Part shown: one piece after another, positions 50,891 to 58,382 of the stretch
Numbering within the stretch: position 1 is the first letter of the stretch
How the letters are laid out: the number at the start of each line of letters is the position of its first letter
Assembly: GCF_012396365.1 (NCBI RefSeq)
Contig: NZ_JAAXPG010000001.1
Coordinates: 310,001 to 374,000 of the forward strand
Source of the DNA: Nocardiopsis alborubida
GTDB taxonomy: Bacteria > Actinomycetota > Actinomycetes > Streptosporangiales > Streptosporangiaceae
DNA: 64,000 nt
Reading direction: 5' to 3'
Translations under genes and position numbers: made by a program
The notes under the pieces: generated by a model
Database searches by the model: none
Told to the model about the DNA's origin: nothing
Seen by the model: only the letters and a program-made list of their open reading frames with translations

Positions 50891-51451
50891 TCAGGAGGAC
50901 TGGCGCCGTGCGCGCCACTCCGGGGCGAGCACCGACCAGACCTCCATGTCGTGGCGCTCGCCCCGGTAGACGTAGCTCTCCCGCAGCACGCCGTCCCTGA
51001 CCATGCCGAGCCGCCGGGCCACGGCGATGCTGGCCCCGTTCGCCGAGGAGGCGTGCCACTCCACGCGGTGGACGCCCCGCTTCTCGACGGCCCAGTCGAT
51101 GATCGCGCGCGTGGCCCTGGTCACCAACCCGCGCCCGGCGGCTGACGGTTCCAGCCAGCAGCCCGCCTCGGCGGTGCCGTGCGCGAGGTCCATCGTGCGG
51201 AAGAGGACCCCGCCGAGCAGCCGCTCACCCGACCAGATGCCGTAGATGGCTCCGGTGTCGGTGGCGGCCTTCTCCGCGTACGAGCGCAGGTAGGTCCGGC
51301 TCGACTCCAGGTCCACGATGACGTCCGGGAGCGCGATGTAGCGCCCGATGAACTCGCGTCCCCGGTCGATGTTGGCCAGGAACTCCTCGGCGTGCCGCGG
51401 TTCGAGCGGGCGCAGTTCCGTGCCGTCAGCATCCAGGGGTAACGCGAACAT
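50891..51451 (-). CDS. GNAT acetyltransferase, RimJ/RimL/RimL-like
   Basis: 186 residues. ELRPLEPRHAEEFLANIDRGREFIGRYI at the N-terminus; acetyl-CoA region AGCWLEPSAAGRGLVTRATRAIIDWAV (with the Q/RxxGxG/A-like AAGRGL loop); and WHASSANGASIAVARRLGMVRDGVLRES, typical of ribosomal-protein-serine acetyltransferases (RimL). Target is unknown. No ribosome site of note. Convergent with the ABC module. Confidence 0.88.
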   Translation of the reverse strand: MFALPLDADGTELRPLEPRHAEEFLANIDRGREFIGRYIALPDVIVDLESSRTYLRSYAEKAATDTGAIYGIWSGERLLGGVLFRTMDLAHGTAEAGCWLEPSAAGRGLVTRATRAIIDWAVEKRGVHRVEWHASSANGASIAVARRLGMVRDGVLRESYVYRGERHDMEVWSVLAPEWRARRQSS

Positions 51452-51603
51452 CGCCGACCTCCACAGCCGATCCCGTGAACATGGTGGACGGGATCATCCC
51501 ATGGGGGTGTTGCCGGACTCCGTTGAGGGCTGTGGACTGCGGTCGTGGGGCTGGGCTGGGCTGAACCTGGGCGGTTCCGTGCCCTGTCCGTGTGGGTGGG
51601 CGC

Positions 51604-51900
51604 TTACCGCTGGCGGGCCTTGAGGGTGCTGAGGAGGCTGGTCCACTCGGGGGCGGTGAAGGCGAGGTGGCCGAGTTCGCGGTTCTGGGTGTCGCGGACC
51701 AGGGTCTCGGTCCAGCCTTCGGCGACTTCCACGCAGTCGTTGTTCACTCCGCTGCTGTGACTGCTCTTGTGCCAGTCAGAGACCTCGACGCACTCACCGC
51801 CGTTGGTGCTGTAGCTGGACTTGTGCCAGTTCGAGAGCTCCACACAGTCACCACTGTGGGTGCTGTAACTGCTTTTGCGCCACGTCATGCACTGCTCCAT
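51604..51900 (-). CDS. Protein with three tandem DUF397 segments
   Basis: 98 residues. Three successive W(R/H)KSSYS-type units: TWRKSSYSTHSGDCVELS, NWHKSSYSTNGGECVEVS and DWHKSSHSSGVNNDCVEVA, followed by the C-terminal half LVRDTQNRELGHLAFTAPEWTSLLSTLK. Most DUF397 proteins have one unit, so the front has been amplified. The start may be ATG 51900 or 51888. DUF397 proteins partner Scr1/WhiJ-type XRE regulators in actinomycete development; such a regulator is encoded just upstream. Confidence 0.85.
   Translation of the reverse strand: MEQCMTWRKSSYSTHSGDCVELSNWHKSSYSTNGGECVEVSDWHKSSHSSGVNNDCVEVAEGWTETLVRDTQNRELGHLAFTAPEWTSLLSTLKARQR
51621..51702. repeat. 82-bp direct repeat, copy 1
   Basis: Matches 51961-52042 with two mismatches (at 51629 and 51654). 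It covers the C-terminal coding part of each DUF397 gene, while the flanking gene parts differ more. Confidence 0.85.
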
Positions 51901-51949
51901 CGCAATACTGGGTACCTCGGCAGTCCCGAGGTACCCAGGACGACTGGCT

Positions 51950-52138
51950 CTAACGCGTCTTGAGGGTGTTGAGGAGGCTGGTCCACTCGGGGGTGGTGAA
52001 GGCGAGGTGGCCGAGTTCGCGGTTCTGGGTGTCGCGGACCAGCACGCTCTGCCCTTCCGCGACCTCGACGCACTCGCCGCCTGAGCTGCCGCTGTGGCTG
52101 GACTTGTGCCAGTTGATGTCGGTGACCTTCGTTTTCAC
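51950..52138 (-). CDS. DUF397 protein, single unit
   Basis: 62 residues: INWHKSSHSGSSGGECVEVAEG followed by VLVRDTQNRELGHLAFTTPEWTSLLNTLKTR. Its 3' half is almost identical at DNA level to that of the neighbouring DUF397 gene. GTG 52138 was chosen for its AGGAGCAAC site; an ATG at 52168 would overlap the XRE gene. Directly downstream of the XRE regulator, as in WhiJ-like loci where the small protein antagonises the regulator. Confidence 0.85.
   Translation of the reverse strand: MKTKVTDINWHKSSHSGSSGGECVEVAEGQSVLVRDTQNRELGHLAFTTPEWTSLLNTLKTR
51961..52042. repeat. 82-bp direct repeat, copy 2
   Basis: See 51621-51702. The near-identity over only part of the two genes suggests recent duplication or gene conversion. 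Confidence 0.85.
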
Positions 52139-52151
52139 TCGTTGCTCCTGC

Positions 52152-53024
52152 TCAGGCGTTACGCGCATAACGTGTCTCGATCACCTGCTGGATCAGCTCG
52201 ATTGAGGCTGGTGGGGAGAGCGCGACGTTGTGGACGTGCTCGAACGTCTCTTGGAATGCCTCTGTCTCGCTGGCTTCTTCCAGGTACAGCGATCCGAGCC
52301 TGTACTCGATGTAGACCAGGTCCCCGATCTCCACGTTCTCCAGTAGGTCCGGGAACTTCATGATCATGAAGCTGGTCTCGCTGGCTGTGTGTACCCCGGC
52401 GTCGAACGGAAGTACCTGAAGGCGGATGTTGTCCAGTTCAGCGCGTTCGATCAGGAACTCCAACTGTCGGCGCATGGTCTCGGTGTCGCCGCCGGGCCGG
52501 TGCAGCGCGGCCTCGTTGAAGACGGTGTGGAGGCGCAGGGGGTTCTCACCCGTCAGACGGGCCTGGCGTTGTGTTCGGACTTCGACCTGGGCTTCGATTT
52601 GTTCGAAAGTCCCAGAGCGCACATCCGAGGCCAAAAGGGCGCGGGCGTAGTCCGGCGTCTGGAGTAGGCCGGGGATCACGCTGTCCTGGTAGGTGGAGAC
52701 CTCCAGGGCCTCGGATTCGAAGGCGACGTAGGTCGCGAACCAGTCAGGGATGTCCTTGTAGACCTGCCACCAGCCCAAAGTGCGCTGGCCCGCGAGGTCC
52801 ACGAGCTTGTCGCGGACTTCGGGATCCAAGCCGTAGAAGTCAGCAAGGCGGTAGACCACGGTCTTAGGGAACGGGTTCTCAGCCCGTTCGTACTTGGTCA
52901 GAGTCCCTTGAGCGAAGCCCGCGACGGAAGCCGCGTTGGTTGCGGTGATGCCGTTGCGGATGCGTGCATCTCGCATGACACGAGCGACGATCCGTCGCGC
53001 GACGGACGCAGTGGGTCTGCTCAC
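52152..53024 (-). CDS. Scr1/WhiJ-like XRE regulator (HTH plus DUF5753)
   Basis: 290 residues. N-terminal HTH_31-type XRE domain (RIVARVMRDARIRNGITATNAASVAGFAQGTLTKYERAEN, residues about 10-50) and DUF5753 (from about 90: WQVYKDIPDWFATYVAFESEALEVSTYQDSVIPGLLQTPDYARALL). The two-part form matches regulators of Streptomyces development that act with DUF397 partners. GTG with GGAGG 5 nt upstream. GC is lower than in neighbouring housekeeping genes. Divergent from an HATPase gene. Confidence 0.92.
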   Translation of the reverse strand: MSRPTASVARRIVARVMRDARIRNGITATNAASVAGFAQGTLTKYERAENPFPKTVVYRLADFYGLDPEVRDKLVDLAGQRTLGWWQVYKDIPDWFATYVAFESEALEVSTYQDSVIPGLLQTPDYARALLASDVRSGTFEQIEAQVEVRTQRQARLTGENPLRLHTVFNEAALHRPGGDTETMRRQLEFLIERAELDNIRLQVLPFDAGVHTASETSFMIMKFPDLLENVEIGDLVYIEYRLGSLYLEEASETEAFQETFEHVHNVALSPPASIELIQQVIETRYARNA

Positions 53025-53237
53025 GGACGCCTCCTCGCAGTGTGGTGTCCCAAGTTTGGCGCAAGTTCCGCTTCGTAACCAACTTCTCGCATACTCACTC
53101 AGGGAATAATTCCTTAGAACACCTTGCGCTAGGACATTGCTCCGTGCACACTGATTCCATACTGAGGTGCCCCTTCGTGAAGGGATAGTCACGCAGTGCA
53201 TGGGCCAGGCTCTGAGCGTCGTCAAGGAGGAAGCACG
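53025..53237. promoter_or_regulatory. AT-rich divergent control region of the WhiJ-like locus
   Basis: 213 bases. It contains the palindrome GGAATAATTCC (53103-53113) and three copies of AAGTT/AACTT between 53048 and 53084 spaced about a helical turn or two apart. These are likely sites for the XRE regulator. AAGGAGG at 53224-53230 serves the plus-strand ATPase gene. Confidence 0.5.
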
Positions 53238-53768
53238 ATGGATGGTTTTGGCGTACCGCGACCGAGGCGGGCGGCGGAGGGAGAACCGGGTGGGAGCGGG
53301 CTGCCGCGTCGGGGGAGGGGCGGTACCGGGGTGCGCACAGCGTTCTTCGGGTCTGAGGTGAACCAGGTGGCCCAGATCCGCAGCTGGTGCCAGCGGGGCG
53401 CGCGGGTTCAGGTCCACCGGACCTTCTCCCTGGTGCTCGTGGTCAGCGAACTGGTCACCAACGCCTGGACGCACACCGCCTCCGGTGCCCCCGGCGGCCG
53501 GGTGAAGATCCAGATGCGGCACCTGCCGAAGCACGTCATCCACCTGGCGGTTACCGACGACGGGCCGCGACCGGGCCAGCCCGCGCGCCTTCCCCATCTG
53601 TCCCCGCGCAGCGACGACCTCCGCGTCGGCGGGCGGGGCCTTTACCTCGTGGACAGCCTGTCCGTGGAGTGGGGCTGGAACGGCGAGCCCGGCATGCCCC
53701 TGACGGTCTGGGCGCACGTCGACCCCTACGCACCCGTCCCCGAGCCCGACGACGCCGTCGCGGCCTGA
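53238..53768 (+). CDS. Anti-sigma-like ATP-binding protein (HATPase_c_2)
   Basis: 176 residues. After a Gly/Arg-rich N-terminus of about 40 residues the GHKL core has N-box VVSELVTNAWTHTASG, G1-like VTDDGPRPGQP and G2-like GGRGLYLVDSLSVEWG. This is the single-domain family related to SpoIIAB/RsbW that occurs beside XRE-DUF397 pairs in actinomycetes (AbaA-like loci). The kinase residue arrangement cannot show a partner. ATG with AAGGAGG upstream. Confidence 0.88.
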   Translation: MDGFGVPRPRRAAEGEPGGSGLPRRGRGGTGVRTAFFGSEVNQVAQIRSWCQRGARVQVHRTFSLVLVVSELVTNAWTHTASGAPGGRVKIQMRHLPKHVIHLAVTDDGPRPGQPARLPHLSPRSDDLRVGGRGLYLVDSLSVEWGWNGEPGMPLTVWAHVDPYAPVPEPDDAVAA

Positions 53769-53778
53769 ACAGCCAGCA

Positions 53779-54012
53779 ATGGCGTGGGACCGAAGCCAGG
53801 ACGCCGCCCAGTACGAGGCCGCGCGCCTGCTGGAACAACTCCACGAACGCTGGTGGGTTCTGTGGGGACCGGCTTCGCGCCGCTTCTTCGCCTTCCACCT
53901 CGGACCACACCAGGTCACACCGCTGAGAGCGGTCACACCGCAGTTGCTGGACGCGGCCATCCGCGCCACCGAGCGCGAACTCCGATCCCTTCGTTCCCTC
54001 CGGTCCCTTTGA
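53779..54012 (+). CDS. Hypothetical 77-residue protein
   Basis: Starts 10 nt after the ATPase stop and is probably in its operon. Sequence: helix-forming QDAAQYEAARLLEQLHERW, then an aromatic segment WVLWGPASRRFFAFHLG, then a helix ending in the tripled RSLRSLRSL. The 3' end carries three near-identical 9-bp units. No family recognised. Codon third positions are GC-rich, supporting a real gene. Confidence 0.55.
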   Translation: MAWDRSQDAAQYEAARLLEQLHERWWVLWGPASRRFFAFHLGPHQVTPLRAVTPQLLDAAIRATERELRSLRSLRSL

Positions 54013-54148
54013 CCGTGAGCGGGAAGCGCAGCCCCTGCTGGGGCCAATGATACCCGCGCGAACGCAACAGAAAGCAAGGTGCCCCGAACCGGTGTTAGGG
54101 CCACCGGGCCGGGGCGTGATCACCACCTGTCACCACCAGGAGGAGACC

Positions 54149-54649
54149 GTGGAAAACCCTATCGGCAGGCACCGCAGGCGTCACCGGTCGTGGGCCGAAC
54201 AGCTGCGTGCGCTGTGCGCCGCCGCGCTCGCGTGGATGCTGGGACACCTGCTCGGCACGCGTCGCCAGACCAGGGCCATCGAGAGCACGCCGCCGTGCCC
54301 CGAGCTTCCGCCCGTCCCCGCGCCACGACCGCGACCCGTCCCTGAATCGCGACCTGCCTTCGCGCCGAGGCCCGCGTCCACACCACGCCAGCGACCTGTT
54401 CCCGAGTCGCGGCCCGCACCCGAAACGCGACGCCCCATCCTGAACCCCGACCGCACGGCGGGCGCGCTGGTCCGTCCCTACATGCCTCCGCTGCCACGGG
54501 TTCCGGTCGGCGACCTGCTGGCCGCACCGCCTTCCGCCACGCCCACAGCTCCCGCCACGGCAGCGGACTACCGCACGACCAGTTCCCCGCCGGGTGAGTT
54601 CGACGAACTCCGGGACCTGGTGCGCGTCTGGTGCGCCCTGTTCGACTGA
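54149..54649 (+). CDS. Proline-rich protein with basic N-terminus
   Basis: 166 residues. Basic start (MENPIGRHRRRHRSW), one weakly hydrophobic helix (RALCAAALAWMLGHLLG, about 23-39), then a long Pro/Arg-rich region with repeats of PVPESRPA (three copies) and a C-terminal acidic helix FDELRDLVRVWCALFD. Likely membrane-tethered with an extended linker. GGAGGAGACC precedes the GTG. Function unknown; it ends the WhiJ-like locus. Confidence 0.55.
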   Translation: MENPIGRHRRRHRSWAEQLRALCAAALAWMLGHLLGTRRQTRAIESTPPCPELPPVPAPRPRPVPESRPAFAPRPASTPRQRPVPESRPAPETRRPILNPDRTAGALVRPYMPPLPRVPVGDLLAAPPSATPTAPATAADYRTTSSPPGEFDELRDLVRVWCALFD

Positions 54650-54704
54650 GGTTCCCCATGTGAACCGTGAACCCAACAGAGGACCCGCGAGGTTGCGTAG
54701 CCGC

Positions 54705-55352
54705 TCAGCCTCGCGGGCACTCCCAGTGCCCGCCGACCACCTCGGGCACCAGGTCGAACCGTTCGAGGAAGGCCTGGACCAGGTCCTCCACGTCGCTGGA
54801 GCCGGACACGCACCACGCCTGGTGACCGCTGTTGAGCACGGACAGGAACACCGAGGCCAGCACCCCCGGGCGCGGGTCGGTGACCGGGTCCACGCCGGTA
54901 CGCCTGCCCAGCGCCCGCGCCAGCCGCTCCTGCCTGCGGTGGCAGTAGCGCATGTTGACCTCGATCAGCTCGGGGCTCTCGGACACCAGTCCCATGGCGC
55001 TGCCCTGGAGGTGGAGCATCTCGCGTTCGAGGTAGTCCCAGTGGTCGAGCATCGCGTTGCGCAGAGCGGTGAACGGCGACTCGTCGGCGGGACGGGCGAG
55101 CAGGGCGGCGAACAGCTGCTCGTCGATGTCCTCGACCGCCTCCAGGACCACGTCCTCCTTGGAACCGAAGTAGCGGAAGAAGGTGCGCTGGGAGACCCCG
55201 ACGCAGGAGGCGATCTCCTCTGTCGTCGTCCGCTGGTAACCGTTCTCGTGGAACAGGCGCAGCGCCGACTCCATGAGTGACTCGCGCATCCGGGCCTTCT
55301 TGCGCTCGCGCAGCCCGAGCTGCTCCCCCGGTTCGGCACTCGTCGTGCTCAT
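54705..55352 (-). CDS. TetR-family regulator, divergent from DHA2 pump
   Basis: 215 residues. HTH: MESALRLFHENGYQRTTTEEIASCVGVSQRTFFRYFGSKEDVVLEAV (residues about 27-73). The C-terminal half fits the MftR/TetR_C_17-like group (NMRYCHRRQERLARALGRR). ATG with GGAGG and 6-nt spacing. It is divergent from the multidrug MFS gene across 183 bp containing a dyad, so it is very likely that pump's repressor. A longer frame to 55457 is unlikely. Confidence 0.9.
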   Translation of the reverse strand: MSTTSAEPGEQLGLRERKKARMRESLMESALRLFHENGYQRTTTEEIASCVGVSQRTFFRYFGSKEDVVLEAVEDIDEQLFAALLARPADESPFTALRNAMLDHWDYLEREMLHLQGSAMGLVSESPELIEVNMRYCHRRQERLARALGRRTGVDPVTDPRPGVLASVFLSVLNSGHQAWCVSGSSDVEDLVQAFLERFDLVPEVVGGHWECPRG

Positions 55353-55442
55353 GGACGTGCCTCCGCATGTTGGCTCTGCCCGCTGGTCCCGGCCCTGTCG
55401 ACCGAGGTCTGACGAACGAGGATACCGTGTGAAACAGATTAC

Positions 55443-55455
55443 GTCAGCGACTGAC
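55443..55455. promoter_or_regulatory. Candidate operator GTCAGCGACTGAC
   Basis: Perfect dyad GTCAG-N3-CTGAC in the AT-richer gap between the TetR and MFS genes; a related half-site AGTCAGCGG follows at about 55476. Likely TetR binding site. TAATTATGCGG near 55490 may be part of the pump promoter. Confidence 0.55.
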
Positions 55456-55535
55456 AAAACGCACTTGCTGCAAAGAGTCAGCGGCCGACATAATTATGCG
55501 GACGACGACATCGGCACCGGCACGCAGGGGGAACC

Positions 55536-57128
55536 ATGACCGCACAGACCGTCCCGAAGGCGGCTCCGGAGACGGAGCAGACGGAGCGCAAGCAGCGCTG
55601 GACGGAGAGCCCCTGGGCGACCCTGGTCGCCATCGCCTTCGGCGTGATGATGGTGGCGCTGGACGGCACCATCGTGGCCGTCGCCAACCCCGCGATCGGC
55701 ACGAGTCTGGGCGCCTCGCTGGCCGAGCTCCAGTGGGTCACCCACGGCTACCTGCTCGGCCTGGCGGTCTTCCTGATCACGGCGGGCAAGATCGGCGACC
55801 GCTTCGGCTACCGCAACACCTACCTCGTGGGCGCGGTCGGCTTCGTCCTCAGCTCGGTCGCGATCGCGCTGTCCGCCGGTGTCATCATGCTCGTCGCCTT
55901 CCGGGTGCTGCAAGGCGTTTTCGGGGCGCTGCTCCTGCCCTCGGCGATGGGCCTGCTGCGCGCCAGCTTCCCGCCCAGCAAGCTCGGCCGGGCCTTCGGC
56001 GTCTTCGGCAGCCTCATCGGCGCCGCCACGGCGGGCGGCCCCATCCTGGGCGGCGTCCTGGTCGGCTCCCTCGGCTGGGAGTCCGTCTTCTACATCAACG
56101 TCCCGGTGGGCGCGGTCGCCCTCGGACTCGGCCTGTGGCTGCTGGCGGCCAACAAGCCGACCGACGCCGGGAGCCGGATGGACGTTCCCGGCATCGTGCT
56201 GCTGAGCATCACCATCTTCGCCCTGGTGTGGGCCCTGGTGGAGGCGCCCAGCGTGGGCTGGGGCCACCCCGTCACACTGGGCTCGCTCGCCGTCACGGCG
56301 GTCTTCGCCGTGGCCTTCCTCGTGTGGGAACGCCGTGCGGAGCAGCCCCTGCTCCCGCTCGGCCTGTTCGCCAACCCCTCGGTCTCCATCGGCGCCGTCC
56401 TGACGGTCGCGATGGCGCTGAGCCTGATGGGGTCGCTGTTCTTCATCACGTTCTACCTCCAGGGAGTGCGGGGCATGAGCCCCGCCCAGACGGGCCTCCA
56501 GCTCATCTCCATGACCGCGCTGATGGCGGTCACCTCGCCGATCGCGGGCCGGATCCTGGACCGGGTCGGCGCCCGGCCGCCCACGACGGCGGGTCTGCTG
56601 CTGGCGGCGGCGGGCATGTTCATGCTGTCGCTGCTGGAGGTCGACACGGGCGTGCTCTACACCTCGGCCGGGTTCGTCCTGCTCGGCATGGGTCTGAGCC
56701 TGATCATGACCGGCGCCACCGCGGCGATCATCGGCAACGCGCCCGTGCGGTACGCCGGTGTCGCCTCGGCCGTGCAGCAGGCCGCCATGCAGCTGGGCGG
56801 CTCCCTCGGCACGGCGGTCCTGGGCGCGGTCATGTCCGCGACCATCGTCTCCACCCTGCCCGGCCACTTCGCCGCCGCGGGGCTGGCCGAACCCGCCGCC
56901 GAGGAGCTGGCGGGCATGCAGAGCGTCGTGGCCCAGGGCGGCGCGGTGCTGCCCGAGGGCGCGACCCCGGAGGTCGTGGCGGCCGTGACCGAGGCCAGCA
57001 ACCTGGCGTTCATGGAGGGCCTGCAGCTCGCCTTCACCATCGCGGCGGCGGTCATGCTGGCCGCCGCGGTGCTGTCGCTGTTCATGCGCTCGGGCAGGAT
57101 GACCGACGGCCCGGCCGTCCACATCTGA
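55536..57128 (+). CDS. DHA2-family (EmrB/QacA) 14-helix drug exporter
   Basis: 530 residues, fourteen hydrophobic helices. Motif A-like GKIGDRFGYRNTYLVG (residues about 86-101), motif D1 VALDGTIVAVANPAIG near 38-53, and motif C GAATAGGPILGGVL near 162-176 mark a proton-coupled antiporter. LQWVTHGYLL is the family's TM2 sequence. The C-terminal part contains a long loop (EPAAEELAGMQSVVAQGG) before TM14. ATG with GGGGGAACC upstream. Regulated by the divergent TetR; substrates unknown. Confidence 0.92.
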   Translation: MTAQTVPKAAPETEQTERKQRWTESPWATLVAIAFGVMMVALDGTIVAVANPAIGTSLGASLAELQWVTHGYLLGLAVFLITAGKIGDRFGYRNTYLVGAVGFVLSSVAIALSAGVIMLVAFRVLQGVFGALLLPSAMGLLRASFPPSKLGRAFGVFGSLIGAATAGGPILGGVLVGSLGWESVFYINVPVGAVALGLGLWLLAANKPTDAGSRMDVPGIVLLSITIFALVWALVEAPSVGWGHPVTLGSLAVTAVFAVAFLVWERRAEQPLLPLGLFANPSVSIGAVLTVAMALSLMGSLFFITFYLQGVRGMSPAQTGLQLISMTALMAVTSPIAGRILDRVGARPPTTAGLLLAAAGMFMLSLLEVDTGVLYTSAGFVLLGMGLSLIMTGATAAIIGNAPVRYAGVASAVQQAAMQLGGSLGTAVLGAVMSATIVSTLPGHFAAAGLAEPAAEELAGMQSVVAQGGAVLPEGATPEVVAAVTEASNLAFMEGLQLAFTIAAAVMLAAAVLSLFMRSGRMTDGPAVHI

Positions 57129-57143
57129 TAGCCCGGCCAGAAA

Positions 57144-57236
57144 TTGCTGGTGTGCCGCGAGGGTTCTGACCTGCGATGATCTTGTACTTATAGCGAGGTT
57201 GGACGGTCGAGACGCGCTATAGGTACAAGATCACGG
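57144..57236. repeat. Palindromic element, distant copy
   Basis: Arms TGATCTTGTACTTATAGC (57177-57194) and GCTATAGGTACAAGATCA (57216-57233), one mismatch, 21-nt loop. The upstream 33 bases (TTGCTGGTGTGCCGCGAGGG...) match, in reverse complement, the flank of the copies at 35.3-35.5 kb. It lies just after the DHA2 gene stop and could also work as its terminator. Confidence 0.85.
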
Positions 57237-57475
57237 GGGCGGGGACGGCCTCACGGCGGAGGGGACGGCTGCGGGCACGCCGACGCCGCACGGGTTCGCG
57301 GGCGCGCCCATGCCGCCGGAGGCCGTGGGCCCCCTGTATCCAGGAAACCGCGAAAGAGGAGGCGGCACCACCCCCTGTGGACAAGGGTGGGGCCGCCTCC
57401 GACGTGCGGTTCCGGCCGCATACCGCCGGGGGAGTAGGGCGTGACGGGAGTTCCTGCGTCGTCCGGCCTCCGTTG
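57237..57475. other. Gap between DHA2 pump and toxin gene
   Basis: About 240 bases containing hairpin repeat copy A (57340-57400) and GC-rich filler. The toxin gene's stop is at its right edge. No ORF. Confidence 0.4.
57340..57400. repeat. Hairpin repeat, copy A
   Basis: CCAGGAAACCGCGA (57340-57353) followed by a hairpin: GGAGGCGGCACCACCC at 57358-57373 pairing with GGGTGGGGCCGCCTCC at 57385-57400 around CCTGTGGACAA. The same unit recurs at 58256 and 59190. Confidence 0.85.
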
Positions 57476-57784
57476 TCAGGGCGGACCGGGGTTGAAGACG
57501 GCGTGTGTGCCCACCCGGCGCCAGATCACGTGCGGCTTACCGGGGAAGCGCTCGTCGCCGTACTCCCACGTGGCGCGCCCGTCGGGTGCCCAGGTCATCT
57601 CGTAGACCCCGGGGGCGCCCTGAACGCCCTTGACCCGCAGACCCGGTCGGAATTCCCCCTTCTGCACGTCGGGTGCGAACTCGGTGGTGACCACCTTCCG
57701 GAAGCGCTCCGCCTGTTGCCGCGTCAGTTTCTTGAAGTCGACCCGGAACCGGGGGGTGGTGGCGAACGTGGCCAGTGTCCTCAG
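57476..57784 (-). CDS. Toxin of an AbrB-type toxin-antitoxin pair
   Basis: About 102 residues if read from the CTG that overlaps the antitoxin stop (CTGA at 57781-57784). The body, FRVDFKKLTRQQAERFRKVV then LRVKGVQGAPGVYEMTWAPDGRATWEYGDE and PHVIWRRVGTH, matches a family of small actinobacterial toxins of the RelE/ParE-like superfamily found downstream of AbrB-like antitoxins. No ATG or GTG occurs upstream of GTG 57694, which would cut off the conserved FKKLT segment, so a rare CTG start and coupling are inferred. Predicted to inhibit translation; mechanism not shown. Confidence 0.62.
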   Translation of the reverse strand: MRTLATFATTPRFRVDFKKLTRQQAERFRKVVTTEFAPDVQKGEFRPGLRVKGVQGAPGVYEMTWAPDGRATWEYGDERFPGKPHVIWRRVGTHAVFNPGPP

Positions 57785-58086
57785 CGCTCCTCGTCTTCCA
57801 GAGCGTCGAACATCGCCTCCGCGCCCTCGAACTCCTCGGTCAGGCCCGCGGCGATCTGCTCACTGGCCTCGCGCTCACCCTGCTGCCAGTCGCGGTCCCA
57901 GAACCACGCCTGGTCGGCGGGCACCGAGGTCATGCCCCTGAGTGTGACCTGACCGTTTTCCGCGATGGCGAACTCGACCTCGTCGCCCTCACGGATGTGC
58001 AGGGCCTCGGCGATCTCGCGGGGCAGGGTGACCTGGTTCTTGCGACGCATCACCGCGCGCCGACGTCTCGCCTTCGTCTCGCCCAT
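57781..58086 (-). CDS. AbrB/SpoVT-family antitoxin
   Basis: 101 residues. The AbrB swapped-hairpin DNA-binding domain is MRRKNQVTLPREIAEALHIREGDEVEFAIAENGQVTLRG (residues about 13-51). The C-terminal half is acidic (EREASEQIAAGLTEEFEGAEAMFDALEDEER) and would wrap the toxin. ATG 58086 has GGAAGGACC; ATG 58050 at the domain start is an alternative. It is first in the operon and should autorepress it. Flanked on both sides by hairpin repeats A and B. Confidence 0.85.
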   Translation of the reverse strand: MGETKARRRRAVMRRKNQVTLPREIAEALHIREGDEVEFAIAENGQVTLRGMTSVPADQAWFWDRDWQQGEREASEQIAAGLTEEFEGAEAMFDALEDEER

Positions 58087-58255
58087 GGGTGTGGTCCTTC
58101 CGGCTGGGGTGCCTGTCCAAGGGGTTCCCGTCCCCGAAACAGGGCGCTCGTACCCCGGGCTTCCGGGGGCACGCTCCCAGAATGGCTCCAATAGTCGGAG
58201 AGTTCAACTTTCCTACTAGAGATTTTCCGATCGGACGCCCGAGCAGAGAAAGAAA

Positions 58256-58296
58256 GAGGCGGCACCACCCCCTGTGGCCAAGGGTGGGGCCGCCTC
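58256..58296. repeat. Hairpin repeat, copy B
   Basis: GAGGCGGCACCACCC pairing with GGGTGGGGCCGCCTC around a CCTGTGGCCAA loop, nearly identical to copy A. It lies between the divergent antitoxin and SDR genes, so a terminator role is not obvious for this copy. Confidence 0.85.
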
Positions 58297-58382
58297 CGAC
58301 GTGCGCGTTCCCGGGCGACAGACTTCACCGAGCGGCGGCCTGCGCCGCCCCGCCATTCGTACGACCCGACAGGGGGCTTCTC

